16,934 nucleotides of DNA from Lentibacillus juripiscarius JCM 12147 (GTDB taxonomy: Bacteria; Bacillota; Bacilli; Bacillales_D; Amphibacillaceae): NCBI GenBank assembly GCA_001311805.1, contig BBCA01000057.1, forward strand, positions 1-16,934. The letters run 5' to 3'. The number at the start of each line of letters is the position of its first letter. Positions within the stretch are counted from its first letter, which is position 1. Positions 11,063 to 16,934 of this stretch are shown one piece after another. Both the position numbers and the translations under genes were made by a program. The notes below the pieces were generated by a model. That model was not told the DNA's origin. It saw nothing but the letters and a program-made list of their open reading frames with translations, and made no database searches.

Positions 11063-11971
11063 TCAAACCCCCTGAAATGTTTTTTCGGAAACGAGTGCCA
11101 AGGCCAGCGAGTTTAATTTGCTCTCACTGGAATCAGCCCGTGATGTCAGTACAATTGGAGCGCTTGCACCGCTAATAACAGCGGCTACTTGTGCTCCTGA
11201 AAAATAGATGAATGATTTATACAGGGCATTGCCCGCTTCAATGGACGGCACTACCAGCATATCAGCGTCCCCTGCCACATCAGACTGAATTCCTTTTTGC
11301 GCCGCGGCACGGGGAAGAGACCGCATTATCAAACGCCAGCGGACCATCGATGGTACATCCTGTTATTTGAGAACGTTTTTGCATCTGTGCAAGTGCCGCT
11401 GCATCCAGTGTGACCTGCATTGCCGGATTCACTTCCTCAACCGCAGCTAGGACAGCTGTTTTCGGATCCGCAATACCAATCCCATGTGCAATTCGAACTG
11501 CATTTTTATGATTGCAGTTTTTTTCTTTCAAAGTGGGAGCAATGTTCATGGCTGCGTCGGTCAAAAAAGGAGCCGGTCCTGATTCGGGATCTCAAACAGT
11601 GCCACATGTGACAAAATACCGCTTCCGCGAAGACCGTACGCCTTATCCAGTACAGCTTTCAGCACATGTTTCGTCTGTACATTTCCTTTCATAAGAATAT
11701 CTGATTTCTGGTCATGGACATTTTTCACTGCTACCATTACAGGGTCAATGGCATCTGTTACGGTAATGGCTTCTTTTCCCAAATCCAGGCCAATCGCATC
11801 AGCAGCTAAAGCTATATCGGCCTTGGCTCCGAACAAGCGAAACGAACACATATTTTCATCGACCGCTTTTTTCACCGCAGCCAAGACATGTTCATCCGCT
11901 GCACCAGCCACAGCAACGACTTTATTCTGTTCAAACGCCGCCTGTTTCCTTAAGTCTGTCAATGTTTTCAT
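11063..11971 (-). CDS. ptb: Phosphate butyryltransferase, two frameshifts
   Basis: First gene of the operon. It exchanges CoA for phosphate on butyryl- or branched acyl-CoA, feeding Buk. Family blocks: DILMKGNVQTKHVLKAVLD, LSHVALFEIP, then DAAMNIAPTLKEK, SDVAGDADMLVVPSIEAGN, and APIVLTSRADSSESKLNS near the end. Breaks: A11563-11568 is one base short, and G11311-11314 (plus strand) seems one base too long; the two compensate, leaving about 302 residues (B. subtilis about 299). The ATG at 11971 has AGGTGG about 6 bases upstream; an in-frame GTG at 11980 lies inside that ribosome site and is less likely. The predicted leader from the sigma-54 promoter is about 20 bases. Confidence 0.93.
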
Positions 11972-12002
11972 TCTATCCACCTATCTTCCTCATAAATCTA
12001 AA

Positions 12003-12019
12003 GGCAAAAATCGTGCCAA
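12003..12019 (-). promoter_or_regulatory. Sigma-54 (SigL) -24/-12 promoter of the ptb-bcd-buk-lpdV-bkd operon
   Basis: Minus-strand TTGGCACGATTTTTGCC carries the GG and GC pair separated by exactly 10 bases and matches the -24/-12 consensus TGGCAC-N5-TTGC at every fixed position. The predicted start is near 11993, about 20 bases before ptb. The neighbouring gene encodes a sigma-54 activator, and the B. subtilis operon is SigL-dependent. Confidence 0.93.
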
Positions 12020-12030
12020 TAGCTAAAGGT

Positions 12031-12045
12031 ATGAAAGCGCTTTTA
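12031..12045. promoter_or_regulatory. Cre-like site (CcpA) upstream of the bkd operon
   Basis: ATGAAAGCGCTTTTA fits the cre consensus WTGNAANCGNWNNCW at 14 of 15 positions and contains the perfect palindrome AAAGCGCTTT. It is centred about 45 bases upstream of the predicted start, between the sigma-54 promoter and the inverted repeat at 12063. CcpA control is inferred from sequence alone. Confidence 0.5.
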
Positions 12046-12062
12046 TGGTGCGATGCGAGGTG

Positions 12063-12076
12063 TGCAAATAATTGCA
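12063..12076. promoter_or_regulatory. Inverted repeat TGCAA-N4-TTGCA, candidate BkdR upstream activating site
   Basis: TGCAAATAATTGCA is centred about 76 bases upstream of the predicted operon start, where sigma-54 activators commonly bind. It lies immediately after the bkdR stop. The same 5-base arms with a 4-base spacer recur at 14168-14181 at the bkdR start. Confidence 0.5.
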
Positions 12077-12077
12077 G

Positions 12078-14153
12078 TTATGAAAGACTTTGCATGCTAC
12101 TTTTGTCAATCCCATGTTTCTCAAGTTTATAATAAAGGTTTCGGATTGATATATTTAAATCGCTGGCGGTTTTTGTTTTATTATAATTATTTTCCTCTAG
12201 AACAGAACGGATGTACCGTTGTTCGTATTGTTCGATGGCGCCCTTTAATGTCTTGTCATGATGAGGGAGCTCGGTCGGTTGTGAGTTTGAGGCGGCAGTA
12301 TATATATCCATTTCAGGAATGTGTTTCTGTTTAATGATTTCTTCATTCATATCCATATAGATCATAGCGCGTCCAATAACATTTTCCAGCTCTCTTACAT
12401 TACCAGGCCAATGATAACGCTGCAAATAATCGCAAGCTTCTTTTTCAATTGCTTTTACATTCCGTCCGTAGTCCTGGTTGATTTTCTGAATGAGATGTTC
12501 TGTCAAATCCGGCAGATCATCAATGCGTTCATTGAGCGACGGGATATGGACAGGCAACCGATTCAGCCGGTAATAAAGGTCTTCACGAAAAGTCTTATTC
12601 ATGATAGCTTTTTCAAGATTAACATTGGTTGCGGCAATAACCCGTACATCGATGGATATGGGATCGGTTGAGCCGACACGAATAATCTCCCCTTCCTGAA
12701 GAACGCGGAGCAATTTAGCTTGCATGTGGTGTGACAGTTCACCAATCTCATCAAGGAAGATACTTCCCAGGTTCGCCTCCTCAAACAAACCTTTTTTCCC
12801 ACCTTGTTTTGCGCCTGTAAACGCCCCTTCTTCATAGCCGAACAATTCACTTTCCAATATGTTTTCAGCAATGGCGGCACAATTGACGCGGATGAATTTA
12901 TTATGTTTACGGTCACTTTCATTATGGATAGCGTGGGCGAACAATTCCTTCCCTGTACCGGATTCTCCCCGAAGGAGCACTGTTGCCGGTGTTTTAGCAC
13001 CAACTTTAGCCTGCTCAAGTGCTACTTTCATTTCAGAAGAAGGTCCAATGATATCATCAAATGTATATTTTGCTTCAAGGTTGCGAATAATTTGCCTTGC
13101 TCGTTTCAGTTCACTTGTCAGACTCTGGATTTCTGAAACATCATGCAGAATGCCCACACTGCCCTTTATTTTCCCATCAACAATCACAGGCGCAACGTTG
13201 ACCATCACATCTTTTCTTGCGGGCCCGACTTTCATCCGTACACCGCGTACAGTACGTCGTGTCTGCAATACTTTCATATGCATGCTTTCGCCTTCATAAA
13301 TGTCAGCATTCGCGGGTTTCCCGATAACGTCTGATTCTTTAAGGCCAGTGATGCGTGTATAGGCAGGATTAATCATAATGCCGATTCCCTTCTCATCCAC
13401 GACAGATATGGCCTCGTCGGACGAATGAATAATGGCTTCAAGCATCGTTTTAATTTCTTTCAGGTCGGTATTTTCTTCAGCGAGGTTCATCACCTCGGTA
13501 ATATCTTTAAATACGGCAAAGGCACCGACCAGCAGATTGTCGTCATTAATGATGGGAATACGGGTTGTAATAACTTTTTTACCGTTTTCCAGCACTAGCT
13601 TCTGATTTACCTCTTTTCTGCGGGTATGCATGACATACGGAAGTCTGGAACCAGAAATGACTTCTTTTATACTCTGACCTTTGATCTGCTCCTTGGATAC
13701 ACCGACAATCCGTTCTGCACTCTTATTGGCAAACTGGACAGTTTCATCCCCATTAATGACAATCATGCCGTCGTGAATGTTATTCAGAATCAGTTCCTGG
13801 TTGTTCGTCTGCAGTTTTAGCCGTTCCAATAATGTTTCTTTTTCTTCCATCAATTCAGAAATGATATACGCGACACTGCCTGGAATAACGACCGTTTTCT
13901 CGCCCCGTTTCTCGAGCAGCTCGTCAAGCACCTTCTCATCACCTGTCGCTTCCATAATAATATCAATGTCGCTGTTGATCCACTCACCATAATTGGTACC
14001 GGTGGGGATGCCTTTTTCCAATGCCATCATTAATCCCTTAGCGTCGGGGTTTTTATCTATCACTCCTGCAATTTTCATCCGGTCCGTATTGGAAAGTATG
14101 TCCAATAGTGCACTTCCACCCTTACCAGCACCAACTATGAGTACACGTTTCAT
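12078..14153 (-). CDS. bkdR: Sigma-54-dependent transcriptional activator BkdR
   Basis: A 691-residue enhancer-binding protein (B. subtilis BkdR is 692), frame intact. Domains: N-terminal Rossmann-like part with VGAGKGG, about 1-110; PAS domains about 118-225 and 235-345; AAA+ ATPase about 365-600 with Walker A GESGTGKE (396-403), the sigma-54 contact loop GAFTGA (443-448), Walker B IFLDE (465-469) and WPGNVRELE (582-590); Fis-type helix-turn-helix about 640-682 ([20 protein letters not shown]). It should activate the adjacent operon in response to branched-chain metabolites. ATG 14153 (MKRVLIVG) is preferred to 14159 because the G-rich ribosome site AGGGTGGG abuts 14159; a longer upstream extension lacks a ribosome site and crosses the promoter. 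No terminator is seen between bkdR and ptb, so some read-through is possible. Confidence 0.95.
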   Translation of the reverse strand: MKRVLIVGAGKGGSALLDILSNTDRMKIAGVIDKNPDAKGLMMALEKGIPTGTNYGEWINSDIDIIMEATGDEKVLDELLEKRGEKTVVIPGSVAYIISELMEEKETLLERLKLQTNNQELILNNIHDGMIVINGDETVQFANKSAERIVGVSKEQIKGQSIKEVISGSRLPYVMHTRRKEVNQKLVLENGKKVITTRIPIINDDNLLVGAFAVFKDITEVMNLAEENTDLKEIKTMLEAIIHSSDEAISVVDEKGIGIMINPAYTRITGLKESDVIGKPANADIYEGESMHMKVLQTRRTVRGVRMKVGPARKDVMVNVAPVIVDGKIKGSVGILHDVSEIQSLTSELKRARQIIRNLEAKYTFDDIIGPSSEMKVALEQAKVGAKTPATVLLRGESGTGKELFAHAIHNESDRKHNKFIRVNCAAIAENILESELFGYEEGAFTGAKQGGKKGLFEEANLGSIFLDEIGELSHHMQAKLLRVLQEGEIIRVGSTDPISIDVRVIAATNVNLEKAIMNKTFREDLYYRLNRLPVHIPSLNERIDDLPDLTEHLIQKINQDYGRNVKAIEKEACDYLQRYHWPGNVRELENVIGRAMIYMDMNEEIIKQKHIPEMDIYTAASNSQPTELPHHDKTLKGAIEQYEQRYIRSVLEENNYNKTKTASDLNISIRNLYYKLEKHGIDKSSMQSLS

Positions 14154-14167
14154 ATGCATCCCACCCT

Positions 14168-14181
14168 TGCAATATTTTGCA
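14168..14181. promoter_or_regulatory. Inverted repeat TGCAA-N4-TTGCA at the bkdR start, candidate autoregulatory operator
   Basis: TGCAATATTTTGCA covers about +1 to +14 of the predicted bkdR transcript, just downstream of its -10 box. It shares both arms and spacer length with the site at 12063-12076. A bound protein here would block transcription, so autorepression by BkdR is the natural reading, but it is inferred. Confidence 0.45.
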
Positions 14182-14188
14182 TGATCCA

Positions 14189-14217
14189 AGTATACTCTAT
14201 TATAAATATTTAAACAA
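14189..14217 (-). promoter_or_regulatory. Sigma-A-type promoter of bkdR
   Basis: On the minus strand TTGTTT (14217-14212) and TATACT (14194-14189) are separated by 17 bases, placing the start near 14182 and giving a leader of about 29 bases. Confidence 0.6.
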
Positions 14218-14316
14218 ACGATAGTCCTGCATAACGTGACAGATGTTTCAGCCTTCCATTGAACCAAAAATCCGTTACACCCTGTTTCTATTTTTTAAAC
14301 AATTTGCTATACTTGT

Positions 14317-14325
14317 TGCTATAAT
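14317..14325 (+). promoter_or_regulatory. Extended -10 promoter of the yqzF-aspartokinase pair
   Basis: TGCTATAAT is an extended -10 (TGnTATAAT) about 60 bases ahead of yqzF. A similar TGCTATACT lies 12 bases earlier. No good -35 is seen, which is usual for the extended type. Confidence 0.55.
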
Positions 14326-14385
14326 TGTGTGTATAACCTCTTTAATAAAAGGATTCATACATAAACTCATTAAAGGAGAAAAGAC

Positions 14386-14620
14386 ATGGTCCGTATCATT
14401 GCAGTGTTGCTGCTTTTAATTCCCGGGCTTGTTGCAGCTATCGGTATTAAACTGATGCGTGACACCCTGTTTAACGAATTTAACGCGTATTTATCAATCC
14501 GGGGATCCAATTTGCTGCCGGATTGCTGCTGTTCCTTGGCGGATTGGCGTTTATTGGCGGTTTTATCGTTCACCGGGACAGAAAAATGGAAGGAGAAAAA
14601 GAAAGCAGGACGAAAAATGA
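14386..14620 (+). CDS. yqzF: Small DUF2627 membrane protein (YqzF-like), two frameshifts
   Basis: Two hydrophobic helices are visible: IIAVLLLLIPGLVAAIGIKL near the start and GLLLFLGGLAFIGGFIV in the second half. The topogenic ending HRDRK follows, the hallmark pattern of DUF2627. The frame breaks near 14498, where one T of a pair seems missing (restoring SIPGIQFAAG), and again at A14582-14586, one base short, after which the protein ends in a basic tail, NGRRKRKQDEK, at 14620. The repaired length is 78 residues, the family size. The ATG at 14386 follows AAAGGAGA by 6 bases. In B. subtilis yqzF also lies just upstream of bkdR. The function is unknown. The second repair is less certain than the first. 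Confidence 0.75.
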
Positions 14621-14667
14621 TTTAGTGCGTTATTTTTACTCAACCAAATTATGGAGGAGCGATGTTT

Positions 14668-16011
14668 ATGAAAGTGGCAAAATTCGGAGGAACTTCCGTG
14701 GCAAGCGGGACACAGATTAAAAAATTAAATCCATCATAACAAGCGACCCCGACCGGAAAATTGTTGTCGTTTCTGCACCCGGGAAACGTTTAGCGGCGAT
14801 TCCAAAATAACAGATCTGCTGATCGCGTTAGGAAATGCTGCTTTTGCCCATAAACCGGCCGGAGAGCTGAGGGAAAACATTATAGACCGTTTTTCTGCCA
14901 TCGCAGAGGAACTTCACCTTCCCGCGCAAATTGTACAGGAAATTGATGAGACCATAGAGCAAATTCTTTCAAGTGATGAGCCTGATCATACAAAAATGGA
15001 TGCCTTGAAATCCATTGGTGAAGATAGTTCGGCCAAATTAGTCAGTACATACCTAGAAATGGCCGGTTATCAGGCTAAATACATGAACCCGAAAGATGCT
15101 GGTATTATTGTCAGTGATGAACCAGGTAATGCTCAAATTTTACCCGAAAGTTTATCAGCTCTGGCCAGTTTACGTGAAGAAGAAGGGATTATTGTCATAC
15201 CTGGATTCTTCGGCTTTACAAAAGATGGACAATTAATGACATTTCCGAGAGGCGGTTCAGACATCACCGGTTCCATCGTAGCTGCGGGCGTGCAGGCTGA
15301 TTTATACGAGAATTTCACGGATGTCAACTCAGTTTATACGGTAAATCCCACAATTGTACAAAATCCTAAAGAAATACGTACATTGACGTACAGAGAAATG
15401 CGGGAACTTTCCTATGCTGGCTTTTCTGTTTTTCACGATGAGGCGCTCATACCCGCATTCGAAGCAAAAATCCCTGTATGCATCAAAAATACCGGCAATC
15501 CGGATGCCCCCGGAACAATGGTTGTAGCAGACAAAAAGCCACAGGAAAAATGTGTCGTCGGCATTGCCAGTGACACAGGTTTTGCAAGTTTATACATCAG
15601 TAAATATTTAATGAACCGTGAACTCGGCATCGGACGAAAAACTGCTGCAAATACTGGAAGAAGAAAACATTTCATTTGAACATGCTCCTTCTGGTATTGA
15701 TGAATGTCTGTCATTTTCGCGACAACCAACTAACACGGGGCAAGGAAGAGGCTGTGATTAGGCGGATCAAAAGTGAACTGAACCCGGATACGATATCAAT
15801 TGATTACGACTTTGCAATGATTATGGTTGTTGGTGAAGGGATGAATAACACGATAGGAATTGCAAACAAAGCAGCCGCAGCATTTTCAGATGCAAATGTC
15901 AACATTGAAATGATCAACCAGGGCTCATCCGAACTTTCCATGATGTTTGGGGTAAAAACCGATAAACTCAATCAGGCTATCCAGTCTTTATACAAAACAT
16001 ATTTTGATTAA
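14668..16011 (+). CDS. yclM: Aspartokinase III (YclM/ThrD type), five frameshifts
   Basis: Phosphorylates aspartate with ATP, the first step to Lys, Thr, Met and diaminopimelate. The N-terminal catalytic part shows KFGGTSVASG, VVVSAPGKR, SGSDITG-like GGSDITGSIVAAG, DLYENFTDVNSVYTVNP and LSYAGFSVFHDEALIPA. Two ACT domains follow (VVGIASDTGFASLYISKYL and IMVVGEGMNNTIGIANKAA, then NIEMINQGSSELSMMFGV). Breaks: A14727-14729, T14789-14791, A15703-15704 and T15714-15717 are each one base short, and A15637-15641 is one too long. Repair gives about 448 residues, against ~454 for B. subtilis YclM. ATG 14668 is chosen, 10 bases after GGAGG; ATG 14662 is only 4 bases after it. It lies 47 bases after yqzF. 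In B. subtilis yclM lies elsewhere, so this position is unusual. No lysine riboswitch is seen. Confidence 0.92.
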
Positions 16012-16048
16012 AAAAACTGTATGTGCTTCAACGCACATACAGTTTTTT
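16011..16048. terminator. Bidirectional rho-independent terminator between aspartokinase and spo0A
   Basis: The arms at 16011-16026 and 16033-16048 are perfectly complementary over 16 positions (core ACTGTATGTGC) with the 6-base loop TTCAAC. A-tracts and T-tracts at the ends give a U-tail on either strand, so it can end both convergent genes. It overlaps the last base of the aspartokinase stop codon and ends one base before the spo0A stop. Confidence 0.93.
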
Positions 16049-16049
16049 A

Positions 16050-16835
16050 TTAGCTTGCTTTATGTTCCAGCCGCAGACGGTCCGCAACCATGGCGATAAA
16101 TTCAGAATTTGTCGGTTTGGCTTTAGAAATATTTACCGTATACCCGAACAATGCTGAAATGGATTCGATATTACCGCGGCTCCAAGCAACCTCAATGGCA
16201 TGGCGAATAGCACGCTCAACACGTGATGAGGTTGTATTATATTTTTTGGCAATGTCCGGATAAAGCACTTTAGTGATGGAACCCAAAAGCTCAATATCAT
16301 TATAAACCATTGTAATTGCCTCTCTTAAGTACATGTAGCCTTTAATATGTGCCGGTACTCCAATCTCATGGATAATATTCGTAATACTTGCTTCGAGGTC
16401 TTTTTTCTTCCGTTCTCTGCTTGCCGGTTTTTGGTGCCGGCTGATTTAACGTATTCGAACTTTCTCCCTGTACCTGTCGAATCTGTTCAGCCAGATTATC
16501 CAGCTCAAATGGCTTAAGAATAAATAAGATGCCCCAAGATCAACCGCTTTTTTCATCACCTCTTCCTGACCGAAAGCTGTCAGCATAATAACATTGAGAT
16601 CCTGATTATGTTCGCTTCCGCGGACTGTATTTAAAACACCCAGCCCATCAATATGTGGCATAATAATGTCCAGAACAAGAACATCAGGTTTTGTGTCTTC
16701 AAGCATTTCCAGGCATTCCCGTCCATTATGGGCAATTCCTACAATTTCAATATCATCCTGATCCTCGAAATACTCTTGCATTAATTGAATAAGTTCCCTA
16801 TTGTCATCGACTAAACAAACTGAAATTTTTTCCAC
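16050..16835 (-). CDS. spo0A: Sporulation master response regulator Spo0A, two frameshifts
   Basis: Phosphorelay end point and transcription factor for entry into sporulation. The receiver domain (about 1-120) has the acidic pocket VDDN (Asp10/Asp11), the phospho-acceptor Asp56 in [17 protein letters not shown], and the Lys of ILKPFEL after repair. The C-terminal DNA-binding domain, starting [23 protein letters not shown], contains the helix-turn-helix [23 protein letters not shown] and ends RLEHKAS as in all Spo0A. Breaks: A16522-16524 is one base short, and T16428-16432 (plus strand) is one base too long (restoring [15 protein letters not shown]); the net length is about 261 residues. The start is GTG 16835, 7 bases after AAAGGAGG, the same start codon as in B. 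subtilis. Confidence 0.95.
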
Positions 16836-16875
16836 GTTGTTTCCTCCTTTAATTCGAGCTTTCTCCACGTAACAT

Positions 16876-16902
16876 ATTCGACACAAGTACCAAATATCCT
16901 TT
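16876..16902 (-). promoter_or_regulatory. Sigma-H promoter of spo0A
   Basis: On the minus strand AAAGGATAT (16902-16894), 11 bases, then GTCGAAT (16882-16876) fits the sigma-H pattern RnAGGAwWW-N11/12-RnnGAAT at every fixed position. This corresponds to the sporulation promoter (Ps) of B. subtilis spo0A. Confidence 0.75.
16877..16883 (-). promoter_or_regulatory. 0A box overlapping the sigma-H -10 element
   Basis: TGTCGAA on the minus strand is an exact 0A box. It covers most of the -10 element, so Spo0A~P binding there would compete with RNA polymerase. The region further upstream, where other 0A boxes would be expected, is cut off by the window end. Confidence 0.6.
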
Positions 16903-16934
16903 TTTTATTTAAAAACTTTATATTTTTTCTTTTT

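Noticed and set aside
14154..14267. 38-codon N-terminal extension of BkdR
   Set aside because: It would be read through the -10 box and leader, has no ribosome site, and the family starts at MKRVLIVG.
14268..14385. Possible lysine riboswitch or T-box ahead of yqzF-aspartokinase
   Set aside because: The region between the two divergent promoters is too short and shows no long stem, conserved T-box core or terminator hairpin.
14996..15679. A short aspartokinase starting at an internal ATG
   Set aside because: The KFGGTSVASG N-terminus is present upstream with a good ribosome site; the short form is only the longest stretch between frame breaks.
15637..15717. Programmed ribosomal frameshifting as the explanation of the breaks
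   Set aside because: The breaks occur in unrelated genes, in both directions, in runs of two to seven bases, without shared slippery heptamers or downstream structures.

Overview
The window is a chromosomal stretch of a low-to-mid-GC, spore-forming Bacillaceae. It carries spo0A, a complete branched-chain keto-acid (bkd) operon laid out as in Bacillus subtilis, and the neighbours yqzF, brxB (yqiW), yqjA and yqjE-like genes. Gene content and protein resemblance suggest the Oceanobacillus/Virgibacillus/Lentibacillus side of the family. That placement is an inference from remembered family sequences, not a search.

Layout, left to right: (1) 54-1241, a PepT-like M20 peptidase and its terminator, minus strand. 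(2) 1282-1929, a broken piece in which the start of a methylmalonyl-CoA (acyl-CoA) mutase runs straight into the last ~65 codons of an acyl-CoA carboxylase carboxyltransferase subunit; the several kilobases expected between them are absent. (3) 2042-2179, a 45-codon plus-strand gene for the stressosome membrane anchor Prli42. (4) 2232-3252, the YqjA-like aromatic acid exporter-family membrane protein. (5) 3421-3852, bacilliredoxin BrxB. (6) 4064-11971, the operon ptb-bcd-buk-lpdV-bkdAA-bkdAB-bkdB, minus strand. (7) 12078-14153, its sigma-54 activator BkdR. (8) 14386-16011, plus strand, a small DUF2627 membrane protein (yqzF) and an aspartokinase III. (9) 16050-16835, spo0A, minus strand, with a sigma-H promoter and 0A box at the right edge.

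How it works together: Bcd deaminates Leu/Ile/Val, the Bkd complex (E1 alpha/beta, E2, E3) converts the keto acids to branched acyl-CoAs, and Ptb/Buk can convert these to acyl phosphate and free acid with ATP gain. The acyl-CoAs also prime branched fatty acids. The operon has a near-perfect -24/-12 sigma-54 promoter. Upstream of it are a cre-like palindrome and an inverted repeat, TGCAA-N4-TTGCA. The same repeat recurs at the expected transcription start of bkdR, making it a good candidate BkdR site. The mutase/carboxylase pieces would have handled propionyl-CoA from Ile/Val.

Main caution: at least 24 single-base frameshifts break 11 of the genes. Nearly all are a one-base change in a homopolymer run (about 19 losses, 5 gains), and restoring them gives full-length proteins of family-typical size. 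This looks like homopolymer sequencing error rather than gene decay, so I annotate those genes as whole with the positions of the breaks. No CRISPR, transposon, tRNA or rRNA was seen, and no gene-free stretch exceeds 300 bases.
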